From NCBI GenBank assembly GCA_031292755.1, contig JARLGM010000029.1:1-50791 (forward strand): a stretch of DNA of 50,791 bases. The letters run 5' to 3'. This document shows positions 25,048-34,369 of the stretch, piece after piece; the stretch's first letter is position 1; each line of letters opens with the position of its first letter. The translations under genes and the position numbers were made by a program. Below the pieces are notes generated by a model. That model did not search any database and was not told where the DNA came from. It was given only the letters and a program-made list of their open reading frames with translations. This DNA is from Candidatus Sulfopaludibacter sp. Lineage in GTDB: Bacteria > Acidobacteriota > Terriglobia > Bryobacterales > Bryobacteraceae.

Positions 25048-25895
25048 AATGCCTCTGCCGGGGGAGTCTGATACACGACGGAGTTGCGCATGGTTTTGCG
25101 CAGGAAGCCGTCATCGAGGGTGAAGGTGGTTTCGCTGGCGCCTAATAGCAGATAGCCGCCGGGAGCCAGGCTTTTGCGCAGGCCGGCGAGAATCTTCTTT
25201 CGGGTGTCGCTTTCAAAGTAAATCAGCACGTTGCGGCAGAGAATCAGGTCGTATGGGCCCAGACCCTGCATATTGTGACGCAGATCGAACGCGGTGAAAC
25301 GGACCATGCGGCGAACCGTATCCTTGATTTGCCAATCCAGGCCCTCACGCTGGAAATACTTGACTAGCAGCGACGCCGGCAGCCCGCGGTTCACTTCGAT
25401 TTGCAAAAATCGTCCGGACTGGGCGCGCGCCAGAATTTGGGAGGAAAGGTCGGTGCCGAGAATCTGCGGATTCCAGCCGGTCAGGCCCATCTCCACCAGC
25501 AGCATGGCGAGGCTGTACGGTTCCTGCCCGCTGGAGCAGGCTGCACACCAGATGCGCAACGTCTTACTGGCGGCGCGCGCCTTCACCAGTTCCGGTATCA
25601 ACTCGCCGCGGAGCATCTCGAAGACGGCCGGGTCCCGGAAGAACAGCGTCTCGTGCGTGGTCATGCTCTCCACTACCGCGCGACGCAACGCTTCCGGGGG
25701 ATTCGCGCGCAGACGCCCGCACAGCTCATCGAGAGATTTGAGACGCTGCTGCTCCACGATGGGCTGGAGCCTGGACTTCAACAGGTAGAGCTTGTCGTTG
25801 CCCAGCGCAATTCCCGATTCCTTCTGGATGTACTGCTGAAGAAATGTATAGTTCTCCGGGCTCAGCGCGGGCGGCATCATTCCCTGAGTTCCCAA
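25044..25895 (-). CDS. cheR: Chemotaxis protein methyltransferase CheR
   Basis: A 283-aa CheR. The N-terminal helical domain (about 8-80) is followed by the SAM-binding domain: TTHETLFFRDPAVFEML, the motif LRIWCAACSSGQEPYSLAML, TDLSSQILARAQSGRF, and the YDLILCRNVLIYF segment near 215. It methylates glutamates of the receptor from SAM. The start is TTG 25895: GGGGAGGTG at 25908-25900 is 5-7 bases ahead, overlapping the cheB stop, and downstream ATGs at 25880/25877 lack such a site. It overlaps cheX by 4 bases. Confidence 0.93.
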   Translation of the reverse strand: MGTQGMMPPALSPENYTFLQQYIQKESGIALGNDKLYLLKSRLQPIVEQQRLKSLDELCGRLRANPPEALRRAVVESMTTHETLFFRDPAVFEMLRGELIPELVKARAASKTLRIWCAACSSGQEPYSLAMLLVEMGLTGWNPQILGTDLSSQILARAQSGRFLQIEVNRGLPASLLVKYFQREGLDWQIKDTVRRMVRFTAFDLRHNMQGLGPYDLILCRNVLIYFESDTRKKILAGLRKSLAPGGYLLLGASETTFTLDDGFLRKTMRNSVVYQTPPAEAL

Positions 25896-25899
25896 ACTG

Positions 25900-26967
25900 T
25901 CACCTCCCCGCCAGACGGATAATTTCGGGCGCGATCTGATTCAACGGGACCACGCGATCGGCCAGGCCGGCCTGGACGATGGCGCCCGGCATGCCCCAGA
26001 CAATGCTGCTGGCTTCATCCTGTGCAAGGCTGAACGCGCCCCGGGACTTCAGCGCCTGGGTACCTCGCAGCCCATCGCTTCCCATTCCCGTGAGAACCAC
26101 CGAAAGAACCGCGCCGCGATGCGACTCGGCAAGCGAACGGAACAGCACGTCCACCGATGGCCGGCAGGAGTTTTCCTGCGGCCCTTGATCCAGCAGGGCA
26201 CGCGCCGAACCCTCATCGCCGCGCACCTGAAGGTGATGATCGCCCCGTGCCACCAGCACGCGGCCGGCGGCGAGTTCCATGCCGTCGGCGGCCTCTTCAA
26301 CTTTCAGCGGGCTGATGCTGTCCAGTCGCTCAGCCAGAAGCCGGGTGAATGTGGGTGGCATGTGCTGCACGATCACAATGGGCACCGGAAAGCCAGCCGG
26401 CAGGCGAGGAATCACTTCGGCCAGCGCCTGCGGGCCGCCCGTGGATACGCCGATAGCGACGATTTTGGGTTTGGCGAACCCGTTCCGGTTAGGGGACGCC
26501 CCTGAGACCGAAGGCTTCAGCGGGGCTGCGGCGGGCCGCCGGAGCGAGAAGAACTGCTTGACCTTGGGAACCAGTTCGCTCCGGAGCGCGGCCAGCGATT
26601 GATCGAGGGCACCTACATTGGGACTCTTAGCCACGTAGTCGTCCGCCCCACTGGAGAGAGCTTCAAAGGTCGCCGCTGCTCCGCGAGTGGTGAGGGTGCT
26701 GAACATGATGGTCCGCAGGCGGGGGTGCCGCTTGCGGATTTCCCGCAGTGTCTGGAGGCCGTCCATTTCCGGCATCTCGATATCCAGCGTGACCACGTCG
26801 GGAGAAACCTGCGGAATGCGGGCGAGCGCGGCAACGCCGTTGGCTTCGCTCCCGACCACTTCAATGCCGGAGTCTTCCTGAAGCGCCTGGCGAAGCAGAT
26901 GGCGAATCACTACCGAGTCGTCAACCACCAGGACGCGGATCTTGGCGCCCGCCTGCGCGGCCGTCAT
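25900..26967 (-). CDS. cheB: Protein-glutamate methylesterase CheB
   Basis: A 355-aa CheB. The receiver domain covers about 10-125 with D16-D17, phospho-acceptor D62 (TLDIEMPEMDG) and K in YVAKSPN. A linker leads to the methylesterase domain (about 165-350) with the Ser-His-Asp triad in GVSTGGPQAL, VQHMPPTFTRLLAERLD and VLTGMGSDGLRG. It demethylates receptor glutamates when phosphorylated by CheA. It overlaps cheY by 4 bases (26964-26967). Confidence 0.95.
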   Translation of the reverse strand: MTAAQAGAKIRVLVVDDSVVIRHLLRQALQEDSGIEVVGSEANGVAALARIPQVSPDVVTLDIEMPEMDGLQTLREIRKRHPRLRTIMFSTLTTRGAAATFEALSSGADDYVAKSPNVGALDQSLAALRSELVPKVKQFFSLRRPAAAPLKPSVSGASPNRNGFAKPKIVAIGVSTGGPQALAEVIPRLPAGFPVPIVIVQHMPPTFTRLLAERLDSISPLKVEEAADGMELAAGRVLVARGDHHLQVRGDEGSARALLDQGPQENSCRPSVDVLFRSLAESHRGAVLSVVLTGMGSDGLRGTQALKSRGAFSLAQDEASSIVWGMPGAIVQAGLADRVVPLNQIAPEIIRLAGR

Positions 26968-27338
26968 TGGATCACTCCCAGCAGGCGCAGCTTGTCCTCT
27001 ACCACCTCGCGCGTGAAAGGCTTCATGATGTACTCGTTGGCGCCGGCCTCCAGAGCGCGGACCATCTGCTCGATTTCGGTTTCGGTGGTGACCATCATCA
27101 CCGGCACCTGGTCAAAGGCCGGCTGCGCGCGCACGCTTTTGACCACTTCGAGGCCGCTGAGTTCGGGCATGTTCCAATCCACCAGGACCAGGCCGAAGGA
27201 GGCCCCTTCGCGATCCATCGTTTCCAGGGCCTCCCGGCCGTTGGCGGCTTGGGATACATCGAACCCAAGCTCGCGCAGGGTCTTGGAAAGAATCAGGCGC
27301 ATGGCCCGGGAATCGTCCACAACGAGAGCTTTGGTCAT
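26964..27338 (-). CDS. cheY: CheY-like single-domain response regulator
   Basis: A 124-aa stand-alone receiver: D8-D9, phospho-acceptor D54 in VLVDWNMPELSG, T in MMVTTETE and K in YIMKPFT. It should carry the phosphoryl signal from CheA to the motor or another effector. The frame is open to 27368, but ATG 27338 has AGGAG about 7 bases ahead and gives the standard CheY length. It lies 26 bases after the receptor gene. Confidence 0.9.
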   Translation of the reverse strand: MTKALVVDDSRAMRLILSKTLRELGFDVSQAANGREALETMDREGASFGLVLVDWNMPELSGLEVVKSVRAQPAFDQVPVMMVTTETEIEQMVRALEAGANEYIMKPFTREVVEDKLRLLGVIQ

Positions 27339-27364
27339 CGCGGTCTCCTGTTTCGAGGCGCCTT

Positions 27365-29038
27365 TCAAAAGTGGAACCGGCCCACCAGGTTTTGCAGCTC
27401 AGAAGCCATTTCGCTCAGTGCGCGGGCGGCCACCTGGGTATCGGCGGCGCCGCGAGTGGTGTCTTGCGCCGCAGTGGCGACACCCGCAATGTTGTGGGCG
27501 ATGTCGGTAGTTCCACCGCTGGCTTCGGTGACGTTGCGGCTGATCTCGTTGGTGGTGACGGTCTGCTCCTCGACGGCGGCCGCGATATTGTTGGAGATAT
27601 CGTTAATCTCCTTGATGATGTTGCTGATCTGGGCAATCGCCGCGACGGCGCTACGGGTATCGTTTTGAATGGCCTCGATCTTCTGGCCGATTTCCTCGGT
27701 GGCCCGGGCGGTCTCCTTGGCCAGTTCCTTGACTTCGTTGGCGACCACCGCGAAGCCCTTGCCGGCTTCGCCGGCGCGCGCGGCCTCAATCGTCGCATTC
27801 AACGCCAGAAGGTTGGTCTGTTGGGCAATGGAGGTGATGACTTTGATCACCTTTCCGATCCCCACGCTGGATTCGCCGAGACGCTGCACCGTGGAGTTGG
27901 CCGAATCGGCCGCTCCCACGGCGTTTCTGGCGACACTGGCCGATTCGTTCGCCGCCTTGGAGATTTCGCGGATGGAGGCTTGCATTTCTTCGGCGCTGGC
28001 GGCCACAATGGCCACGCGTTTGGAGACGTCATCGCTGGCATTGGCGACCACGTTGGCCTGCACGGCGGTCTCCTCGGCATTGCCGGACATCTGCTGGCTG
28101 ACCGCGGTCAGCTCTTCGGCGGAGGCGGACAGCGCCGAGGCGCTCTGCGATATGCGCATCATGCTGTCGCGGAAGTTGGCGCGAATGCGCGTGAAGGCGT
28201 CGCCGAACTTGCCGGCGGTGGGCGCGGATCTGTCGAAGACCGGATCGTTCAGGCGGCCATCGGCCAGAGCCGTACACTGTTCGATGAGAATCCGAATCGC
28301 CTCCTTCACCTGCGCGATGCCTTCGGTCTTGTCTCCGCCATGCTGCTCCGCGATGGCTTCCACGTTCAACCCGAGCGATTCCAGCGTGTTCAGCAGGAAG
28401 GAATCGCCGACGGCCTGCATGTCGTAATTAAAGATCTTGAAGACGGCTTCTTCGGCCTGCGCCACCAGGGCCGGGTTCTTAAAACCCTGCCGCAGATGCG
28501 CGCGCATGAGGCTCTCCATCTCGCCGTAAGAACCGATGTACCACTTGAAGGGGAGATTGATGGCGTCGTGCACCGAACCAACGATCAAGCGGTCCTCGAA
28601 ATACGCCAGGCCCCAATTGTGCTGCGCTCCAGAGAAGACCCCCACGATGTATCCGGACTGGGCGGATTCGAGTTGCTCGCGCAACACCGGGACGGACATA
28701 TTGTGGCCGGCTGCGAACGACTCAAAGAAGGTGCGGGTAGGACCGAAAGCGAACTGCCAGTCATAAAACTCGCGGGCGATGACCGGCGCGACCCCCGCAG
28801 CCCAATCGGCCAGACTGAGCAGCAACTGACGGTCATTCTCGGAGATCCGCAGAAACTCCCGCCGGCGGGCCAGGTTGGCTTCGCCAATGCCAAATCGCGG
28901 CGCCAGCGAGCGGGCGCCCCGGCGCGCCACAAAGGACGGCGCGGGCACAGACTGATTCGTCCTGGGCTTCACCGCCGGATGCGGAGCAGGGCGCCCCGAT
29001 GTTTCCAGTACCGCGGTGCGACTACCTCTTTTCACCAT
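27365..29038 (-). CDS. Globin-coupled chemoreceptor (protoglobin-MCP, HemAT-like)
   Basis: A 557-aa soluble methyl-accepting chemotaxis protein with no membrane segment. After an unstructured N-terminal tail of about 55 residues, a protoglobin/globin-sensor domain spans about 58-215. It has W and F/Y landmarks ([20 protein letters not shown]) and a likely proximal heme His in [20 protein letters not shown]. The signalling half (about 280-557) is a long coiled coil with the MCP hairpin tip [20 protein letters not shown] followed by [13 protein letters not shown]. It should sense oxygen or another gas through heme and control CheA via CheW. GAGAGGA lies about 8 bases before the ATG. Confidence 0.9.
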   Translation of the reverse strand: MVKRGSRTAVLETSGRPAPHPAVKPRTNQSVPAPSFVARRGARSLAPRFGIGEANLARRREFLRISENDRQLLLSLADWAAGVAPVIAREFYDWQFAFGPTRTFFESFAAGHNMSVPVLREQLESAQSGYIVGVFSGAQHNWGLAYFEDRLIVGSVHDAINLPFKWYIGSYGEMESLMRAHLRQGFKNPALVAQAEEAVFKIFNYDMQAVGDSFLLNTLESLGLNVEAIAEQHGGDKTEGIAQVKEAIRILIEQCTALADGRLNDPVFDRSAPTAGKFGDAFTRIRANFRDSMMRISQSASALSASAEELTAVSQQMSGNAEETAVQANVVANASDDVSKRVAIVAASAEEMQASIREISKAANESASVARNAVGAADSANSTVQRLGESSVGIGKVIKVITSIAQQTNLLALNATIEAARAGEAGKGFAVVANEVKELAKETARATEEIGQKIEAIQNDTRSAVAAIAQISNIIKEINDISNNIAAAVEEQTVTTNEISRNVTEASGGTTDIAHNIAGVATAAQDTTRGAADTQVAARALSEMASELQNLVGRFHF

Positions 29039-29064
29039 GATTTGTTCCTCTCTCGTTCAATTCG

Positions 29065-29496
29065 TCACGCATTCAGGTCCACGGTCCGGCGGATGTCCAG
29101 CACCAGCAGCAGACGGCCCTTTAACTTATGCACGCCCACGAGGCGGCTCCGCAGGTGGGGATCCACATTCTGCGGTGGAAGCTCGAATGTCGACCCGTCC
29201 AGTTCCAGCACATCTCCAATCTCATCGACCTGGAGACTGACCGCGCCATGCTCGGTGCGCACCACAACGCTCAACGGGTCCAGTTCGCCGTCACGCGGTG
29301 GCAGGTCCAACAGACGGCGCATCTCGAGGGCGGGGACGATCTGCCCGCGCAGATTGATCAGCCCGGTTACCGCGTGGGGCGCCAGGGGTACCGGCGTGAG
29401 GCGCTGCCCTCTCAGCACTTCCTGTACGTCCAGGACGGGGATTGCCAGGCAATGCCCCCCTACGCGAAAGGTGGCGTACTGGCAAACCGGGCTCAT
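29065..29496 (-). CDS. cheW: Chemotaxis coupling protein CheW
   Basis: A 143-aa CheW adaptor that joins the receptor to CheA. Typical SH3-like signature: YATFRVGGHCLAIPVLDVQE, the VTGLINLRGQIVPALEMRRL block, and VDEIGDVLEL. ATG 29496 overlaps the cheA stop by 4 bases and follows a strong GGAGGAGGTG; the longer open frame to 29577 belongs to cheA antisense frames. Immediately upstream of the receptor gene (26 bases). Confidence 0.92.
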   Translation of the reverse strand: MSPVCQYATFRVGGHCLAIPVLDVQEVLRGQRLTPVPLAPHAVTGLINLRGQIVPALEMRRLLDLPPRDGELDPLSVVVRTEHGAVSLQVDEIGDVLELDGSTFELPPQNVDPHLRSRLVGVHKLKGRLLLVLDIRRTVDLNA

Positions 29497-31679
29497 GCAG
29501 GCACCTCCTCCGCCAGGGTCCGGCTGCCGGCCAGGGCCGCTTCCAGTCTGTGCAGCGACTCCGGATCGGTTGAGCATGCACGACTTGCGACCGCGTTCAG
29601 GTCGAGGAAGTCGGTGATCTTCCCTGCCACCACCGCCGAGGCCAGCAGTCCGCTGCTGCCGCAGCCGTGCCGGTTGGTGACGGCTTCCTCCACCGCATCG
29701 ATGATTTCGTCCACTACCAGACCGAGTTCGGAGGCGCCGTTTCGATAGATGATGACGTGCAGCAGGTCTTCTTCGGCTGCGCCCGCACTGCCCAGAAACT
29801 CGGCGACGGAGAGCAGCGGCAGAATGCGGCCGCGATACTGGACCACGGGCCGGCCGGCGGCGCGTTCGACACTCGAAGCGGCGATCTTTTCCAGACGGGC
29901 CACCTGCGAGAGCGGCATGGCGAGCCGCCCGAAAGACCCCGCGCGGAACAGGAGCAGCGATCTCCGCCGATCGCCGGACTGGCCGCCGTGCGAGGCGACC
30001 GCGGCGGCGGGGGTCTGCTGGCCTGCGCCCGCCAGCATTCCGGACATCTGCCCGATACCCGGCACATCCAGGATGAGCGCGATGCGCCCGTCTCCCATGA
30101 TGGTTGCTCCGGCGTAACCGTTGAGACCTTTGAACTGGAGCGCCAGCGGCTTGACCACGATTTCCTGGCTGTCGCTGATGGAATCGACGATCAGGCCGAA
30201 GCGATGTTGATCCACCTGGAGGACGACGATGCTGATTTCATCGGGACGGCGATCGGGCGCCAGTCCCAGAATGCGGCTCAGATCGGTAAGCGGTAACAAG
30301 GTTTCGCGGCGGCGGAAGACCGGCGTCGAGTGAATATACTCGATGCGGGACTGGATGTTCTCTCCCTCCACCCGAATCAACTCGTGCAGGTTCATTTGCG
30401 GAATAACGAACCGTTCGCCGCCGGCACTCACCACCAGCCCAGGAATAATGGCCAGAGTCAGCGGAATTTTCACGCTGACCACGGTGCCCCGTCCAGTCTG
30501 GCTGGACAGCACCACCGTGCCGCCGATCCGTTCGATGTGGGTTTTGACCACGTCCATACCCACGCCCCGCCCGGAAATATTGGTGACCATTGGGGCGGTG
30601 GAAAAGCCGGGCAGGAATACCAGATTAACCGCTTCCGCGTCGGAAAGGCGCTCGGCCTGCCCGGCGCTGACCAGGTTCCGTTCCACAGCTTTGGCTTTCA
30701 CCCGGGCAGGATCGATGCCCCCTCCGTCATCGCCGATTTCGATATTGACGTGGCCGCCTTTGTGGAAGGCGCTTAGCGCCAGGCGCCCCTTGACAGGCTT
30801 GCCGCGCGCCAGGCGCCCGGCCGGCGTTTCGATGCCGTGGTCGCAGGAATTTCGCACGATGTGGGTGAGAGGGTCCTTGATGGCTTCCAGAATGGTCCGA
30901 TCCAGCTCCGTGTCGGAGCCATCCATTTCCAGGGCGATCTCCTTGCCCAGCGCGGTGGAGAGATCGCGCACTACGCGGGGAAGCTTATTCCACACCAGGC
31001 CGATGGGTTGCATCCGGGTCTTCATGACACCTTCCTGCAGTTCCGTAGTGATGAGATTCAGCCGCTGAGAGATGGCGTTCAGTGACGAATCGTCGCGAGC
31101 CGCGTTGTACTGGACCAGTTGATTGCGTGTGAGAACCAGCTCGCCGACCAGATTCATGAGCCTGTCGAGCAGCCCCACATCCACCCGCAGGTTGGAATCG
31201 GCGACCGCACCCTTGGCCGATGAGGCCGGCTCAGCGGCAGCCGGAGGCTCCGCGACGGCTGTGCCGGGTGCCGCGGCCGGCGGCGCGGCAGTGGCCCCAT
31301 CGCGAGCCTGTTGTAAGCGTGGGATTAATTCGGATTCGAACGGCTCGCCTTCGGTCGAAGCGGTCTCAATGGAGCGCAGAATCCGCTTGATGGCATCCAC
31401 CGATTCGAGGATAAGGCTGGTGAGTGGAGTATCCAATTGCCGCCGGCCGTTCCGCAAATCCGAGAGGATGTCTTCGGTGACGTGAGCCAGGGCCTCCAGG
31501 CGGGAGAATCCCAGGAAGCCGCAAGTGCCCTTGATGGTGTGGACGGTACGAAATACACTGGCCAGCAACTCATGGTCATCGGGCCGGCGTTCGAGTTCCA
31601 CCATCTCGCCATCGAGCCGCGTGAGATTCTCATTGCTCTCGATGAGGAATTCCTGAACAAATTCCTGATCTTCCATCAT
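29493..31679 (-). CDS. cheA: Chemotaxis histidine kinase CheA with two CheW-like domains
   Basis: A 728-aa CheA. P1 Hpt domain at about 1-110 with phospho-acceptor H47 in RTVHTIKGTCGFLGF. There is no CheY-docking P2 domain; a short Ala/Pro linker (about 135-170) leads to P3 dimerisation (LLDRLMNLVGELVLTRNQL), the P4 ATPase (DPLTHIVRNSCDHGIE, GDDGGGID, GRGVGMDVVK) and a P5 CheW domain. A second CheW-like domain fills about 585-720. The start is placed at ATG 31679 (M-M-E-D-Q-E-F); the frame continues to 31760 through sequence that looks like promoter. A sigma-28-like promoter ends 30 bases upstream. Confidence 0.92.
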   Translation of the reverse strand: MMEDQEFVQEFLIESNENLTRLDGEMVELERRPDDHELLASVFRTVHTIKGTCGFLGFSRLEALAHVTEDILSDLRNGRRQLDTPLTSLILESVDAIKRILRSIETASTEGEPFESELIPRLQQARDGATAAPPAAAPGTAVAEPPAAAEPASSAKGAVADSNLRVDVGLLDRLMNLVGELVLTRNQLVQYNAARDDSSLNAISQRLNLITTELQEGVMKTRMQPIGLVWNKLPRVVRDLSTALGKEIALEMDGSDTELDRTILEAIKDPLTHIVRNSCDHGIETPAGRLARGKPVKGRLALSAFHKGGHVNIEIGDDGGGIDPARVKAKAVERNLVSAGQAERLSDAEAVNLVFLPGFSTAPMVTNISGRGVGMDVVKTHIERIGGTVVLSSQTGRGTVVSVKIPLTLAIIPGLVVSAGGERFVIPQMNLHELIRVEGENIQSRIEYIHSTPVFRRRETLLPLTDLSRILGLAPDRRPDEISIVVLQVDQHRFGLIVDSISDSQEIVVKPLALQFKGLNGYAGATIMGDGRIALILDVPGIGQMSGMLAGAGQQTPAAAVASHGGQSGDRRRSLLLFRAGSFGRLAMPLSQVARLEKIAASSVERAAGRPVVQYRGRILPLLSVAEFLGSAGAAEEDLLHVIIYRNGASELGLVVDEIIDAVEEAVTNRHGCGSSGLLASAVVAGKITDFLDLNAVASRACSTDPESLHRLEAALAGSRTLAEEVPA

Positions 31680-31708
31680 GGTCGTTTCATAACGCTCTCT
31701 GTGAGAAG

Positions 31709-31735
31709 ATATCGGCAGAAAAAATCGATCCATTA
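31709..31735 (-). promoter_or_regulatory. Sigma-28 (FliA)-like promoter of the chemosensory operon
   Basis: On the minus strand TAAT (31735-31732), a 15-base spacer, then GCCGATAT (31716-31709). The E. coli flagellar consensus is TAAA-N15-GCCGATAA: one mismatch in each box and exact spacing. Predicted transcription start is about 23 bases before the cheA ATG. No flagellar gene is in the window to confirm that the host uses this sigma factor. Confidence 0.55.
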
Positions 31736-31791
31736 GCCTGGGGCCAACAAAAAGTTGCAAACGTGCGGCAGCCAGCGTAGCCTAACGGCAG

Positions 31792-32076
31792 ATGAGGATC
31801 GCGTATATCCGGTGGAAAGACGCAGTGGCAGAGGAGGCCGCCGACGCCGCCGTCCGCCCTACCCAGGCGAAACTGGTGGAATTGCAGGAGGTCGGCTTCC
31901 TGCTCGATGAAAATGACGAAGCCGTCGAGATCGGCATGGAAGTCACCAACGATTCCGAGGTGACTCCGGGCCGCTGGCGGCTTCACATTCCGCGCGTCAG
32001 CATCCAGGAAATGCGCATTCTGGATCTGGACAAGCTGCTGCCAAAGCGCAAGCGGAAGGCGGCAGCAGGGGGATAG
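31792..32076 (+). CDS. Hypothetical 94-aa protein
   Basis: A small soluble protein beginning MRIAYIRWKDAVAEEAADAA and ending in a Lys/Arg-rich tail (LPKRKRKAAAGG). The middle reads as a compact alpha/beta domain (VGFLLDENDEAVEIGMEV, then RWRLHIPRVSIQEMRIL). I do not recognise the family. It is divergent from cheA, whose promoter lies between them. TAGCCT is 8 bases before the ATG, like the leaderless-type boxes elsewhere in this window. The basic tail could bind nucleic acid, which is a guess. Confidence 0.6.
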   Translation: MRIAYIRWKDAVAEEAADAAVRPTQAKLVELQEVGFLLDENDEAVEIGMEVTNDSEVTPGRWRLHIPRVSIQEMRILDLDKLLPKRKRKAAAGG

Positions 32077-32197
32077 ACACCGGCCATTCACGCCGGTTCA
32101 CTACTTCTTTGCCGCCTACATTGAACCACTTACACTTACCCGCCCGCGGAATCCACAACTCCCCATGCTCCAATGTAACTGGGAGGTATAACTCGCT

Positions 32198-32854
32198 ATG
32201 TGCGATCAACTTACTGAACCGAAACCGCGCGACCCGCGCGCCCTGAATGCCTACCGGCACGGCCTCACCGGCCAGGTCCTCATCCTCACCCCCGAGGACG
32301 AGGTGGCCTACAAGGCACACTGCCAAACCATCCACCAGACCCTGGCCCCAGTCGGCGGCATGGAAGTCGAACTCGTCCAGGAGATCGCCGATGATCGTTG
32401 GCGCCTCAAACTCGCCGCCGCGCTCGACAACAACATCTACTCCTTCGGCCTTACCGAGCCCGATACCATCACCGCCCACCACCCGGAAATCGACGCCGCC
32501 TTCGCCAAAACCCGCATCTGGCTCAGCGACCCCAGGAACCGGACTCTGCTGAGCCTCTACGAGCAGCGCATCAAACGTAAGGAACTACAAACCATGGCCC
32601 TGCTGCGCCAGTTCCAGCAGGAGCGCCGCGATGCCCTCAAGCAGGCCGTCGAAGAGGCCGCCCTGCTGTCGCAACTCGCCGCAAGCAAAGGCGAAGCCTT
32701 CGACATCCAGCGCGACCTCCCGCGCCTCGCCCACTACCCGCATTTTGATTTTTCGGCCCCCGAAATCGCCCGTCTGGTCGTCCACGCCCAACGTCTCGCC
32801 GAGGCTCGAAAGCTCTTCCCCAAGCCCCAAAAGCCCCTCCGTATGGCCGCATAA
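32198..32854 (+). CDS. Acidobacterial 'RHGLTGQ' paralogue-family protein
   Basis: A 218-aa soluble protein. The N-terminus ALNAYRHGLTGQVLILTPED followed by EVAYKAHCQTIHQTLAP and VQEIADDRWRLKLAAALDNN matches a family found in many copies in Acidobacteria, some ending 'NALKHGLTG' and annotated as hypothetical. The C-terminal half is helical and charged. GGGAGG stands about 11 bases before the ATG. The N-terminal block recalls tiny prophage or mobile-element proteins, but no mobile gene is adjacent and its function is unknown. Confidence 0.7.
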   Translation: MCDQLTEPKPRDPRALNAYRHGLTGQVLILTPEDEVAYKAHCQTIHQTLAPVGGMEVELVQEIADDRWRLKLAAALDNNIYSFGLTEPDTITAHHPEIDAAFAKTRIWLSDPRNRTLLSLYEQRIKRKELQTMALLRQFQQERRDALKQAVEEAALLSQLAASKGEAFDIQRDLPRLAHYPHFDFSAPEIARLVVHAQRLAEARKLFPKPQKPLRMAA

Positions 32855-32935
32855 CCACCCATCCCCGCCTCGCCGGCCCCTAAAAAATCTTTGATTTATA
32901 CATTCACCCGAGCCTTGCCAGACGGCAGAGCGCCA

Positions 32936-34123
32936 TCACAGCGCCAGGGTGCCGAAGTCTTTTTGGAGGACCAGGGCCACCGTGCCGCGGAGCCGGGCCA
33001 TGCCGTCTTCGTACGCTGGAATCACTTTGGGGACGCAGCCGCCGGGGAGCACCTGGGCCTGCACTTCCGATTCGATCACCGGACCGAAGCGGTGCCACGA
33101 CCGCGTCAGGTCGCCCACAATAATGATGCGTTCGGGCGCCAGGCCGGCCACCACCATGCGGGTGCCGCGACCCACGTAGCGGGCCATGGTCTCCAGCGCT
33201 TTGGCGGCTCGCTTGTCGCCTTGGTCGGCGCGCCCCAGCAAGTCCAGAAAGGTCATGTCGCCCGGTTCGACGCCGCTTTCGCGGTAATAGCGCAGGGCCG
33301 CGCGGTTGGAGCCGAAGACTTCCCAACAGCCGTTCCCGCCGCATCCGCAGGGCGGGCCGTTGGGGTCGAGCGGCACGTGACCGAATTCGCCGGCCATGCC
33401 GTTGAGACCGCGCACCAATCGGCCATTGGCCCAGACTCCGGTGCCAATGCCTTCGGAAATGGTGACCACCACCAGGTTCCGGCACTCCTCCATCCGGTCG
33501 AACCAGACCGCGGCCAGCACGCAGGCGTTGGCAGCGTTCTCCACCGTGACTTCCAGGCCCGTGGCCCTGGCGATCGGGTTGCGGATATCCACATCCTGCC
33601 ACTTCAGATTCGGAGCGAACACCAGGCGGTCCGCACTGTGATCGTAGCGTCCGGGGACGCTGATGCCGACGCCTTCCACTTTCTTTTTCCGGCTGCCGCC
33701 GATCAGCCGTTCGACAGACTGCGTCAGGGACCTCATGAGCACGTCGGGATCGGCCGAGGTGGCCATGATCTCCTGGGAGAGGAAACGGCCGTTCGCATCG
33801 GCCACGGCGACGGTGGTCTGGACGGGCCGGATATCGACGGCGATGATCACGCGCTCATCGTTCAGCCGCAGGAAGGTGGGCCGCCGTCCGCGGGGCAGCC
33901 GGCCGGTGGGGCCCTCCAGCACCCAATGCTCCGCGATCAATTGTTCGACGATGAGCGAAACCGTGCTCCGCTGTAACCCGGAGAGCCGGGCTAAATCGGC
34001 GCGTGAGATGGGGTGGCGCGTGCGAATCAGGTTGAGCACAATGCGCCGGTTGATATCGCGAACGAACTCGCTGGAGGCGCCCTGAATTCGTTTGGGCGCG
34101 TCGGCCTGCTTCTGGTCGGGCAT
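32936..34123 (-). CDS. ROK-family transcriptional regulator (NagC/XylR type)
   Basis: A 395-aa sugar-responsive repressor. An N-terminal winged helix covers about 20-80 (INRRIVLNLIRTRHPISRAD, LARLSGLQRSTVSLIVEQL). The ROK domain follows with AVDIRPVQTTVAVAD, GVGISVPGRYD, an E-N-A-A-N-A segment and the zinc motif CGCGGNGCWEVF near 270. In place of a kinase-active ROK it most likely binds a sugar to release DNA. It lies downstream of the GH67 operon, separated by 306 bp, on the same strand, and is a plausible regulator of it. A perfect AAGCG-TTT-CGCTT dyad sits just before its ATG. Confidence 0.85.
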   Translation of the reverse strand: MPDQKQADAPKRIQGASSEFVRDINRRIVLNLIRTRHPISRADLARLSGLQRSTVSLIVEQLIAEHWVLEGPTGRLPRGRRPTFLRLNDERVIIAVDIRPVQTTVAVADANGRFLSQEIMATSADPDVLMRSLTQSVERLIGGSRKKKVEGVGISVPGRYDHSADRLVFAPNLKWQDVDIRNPIARATGLEVTVENAANACVLAAVWFDRMEECRNLVVVTISEGIGTGVWANGRLVRGLNGMAGEFGHVPLDPNGPPCGCGGNGCWEVFGSNRAALRYYRESGVEPGDMTFLDLLGRADQGDKRAAKALETMARYVGRGTRMVVAGLAPERIIIVGDLTRSWHRFGPVIESEVQAQVLPGGCVPKVIPAYEDGMARLRGTVALVLQKDFGTLAL

Positions 34124-34126
34124 AGG

Positions 34127-34139
34127 AAGCGTTTCGCTT
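34127..34139. promoter_or_regulatory. Inverted repeat before the ROK regulator
   Basis: AAGCG-TTT-CGCTT, 5-bp arms, 3 bases upstream of the regulator ATG at 34123. It may be an autoregulatory site or only an RBS-region fold; no second copy was noticed at the GH67 operon promoter. Confidence 0.3.
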
Positions 34140-34267
34140 ACAGCTTTCAGCTTACTGCACTTGTTGGGACGATCCTGCCACCTTCAGGTTAGCTTGTACC
34201 CCGTGGGCTTTGCCCGGCTGGCCTCCTCCCACCCAGACGGGACGGTGTGTTTGCCGCTGGCACCCGG

Positions 34268-34369
34268 TCAGTTGCCGGCGCTGAAGGCGGGACCCCACAG
34301 CCCGGGATACCAAACATCCAGGATGGCGGGCACGTGGTCGCGGGCCCAGTTCACGGCCACCGCGGGCTC
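34268..34369 (-). pseudogene. GH3 beta-glucosidase/xylosidase fragment
   Basis: The 306-bp gap 34124-34429 has no intact gene. Within it the minus strand reads EPAVAVNWARDHVPAILDVW then YPGLWGPAFSAGN and a stop. This matches the GH3 segment in which enzymes have 'LAVNWA.EHVPAILEAWYPGxxGG', the strand-helix after the second catalytic domain begins. Only about 34 residues survive; upstream and downstream GH3 motifs are missing. It lies directly after the GH67 gene, consistent with a lost xylosidase of the same locus. The rest of the gap (34140-34267, 34370-34429) shows nothing I can support. Confidence 0.5.

Noticed and set aside
27371..29617. 748-aa plus-strand frame antisense to the chemoreceptor
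   Set aside because: Gly/His/Asp-rich shadow with no recognisable fold; the receptor on the minus strand is unambiguous.
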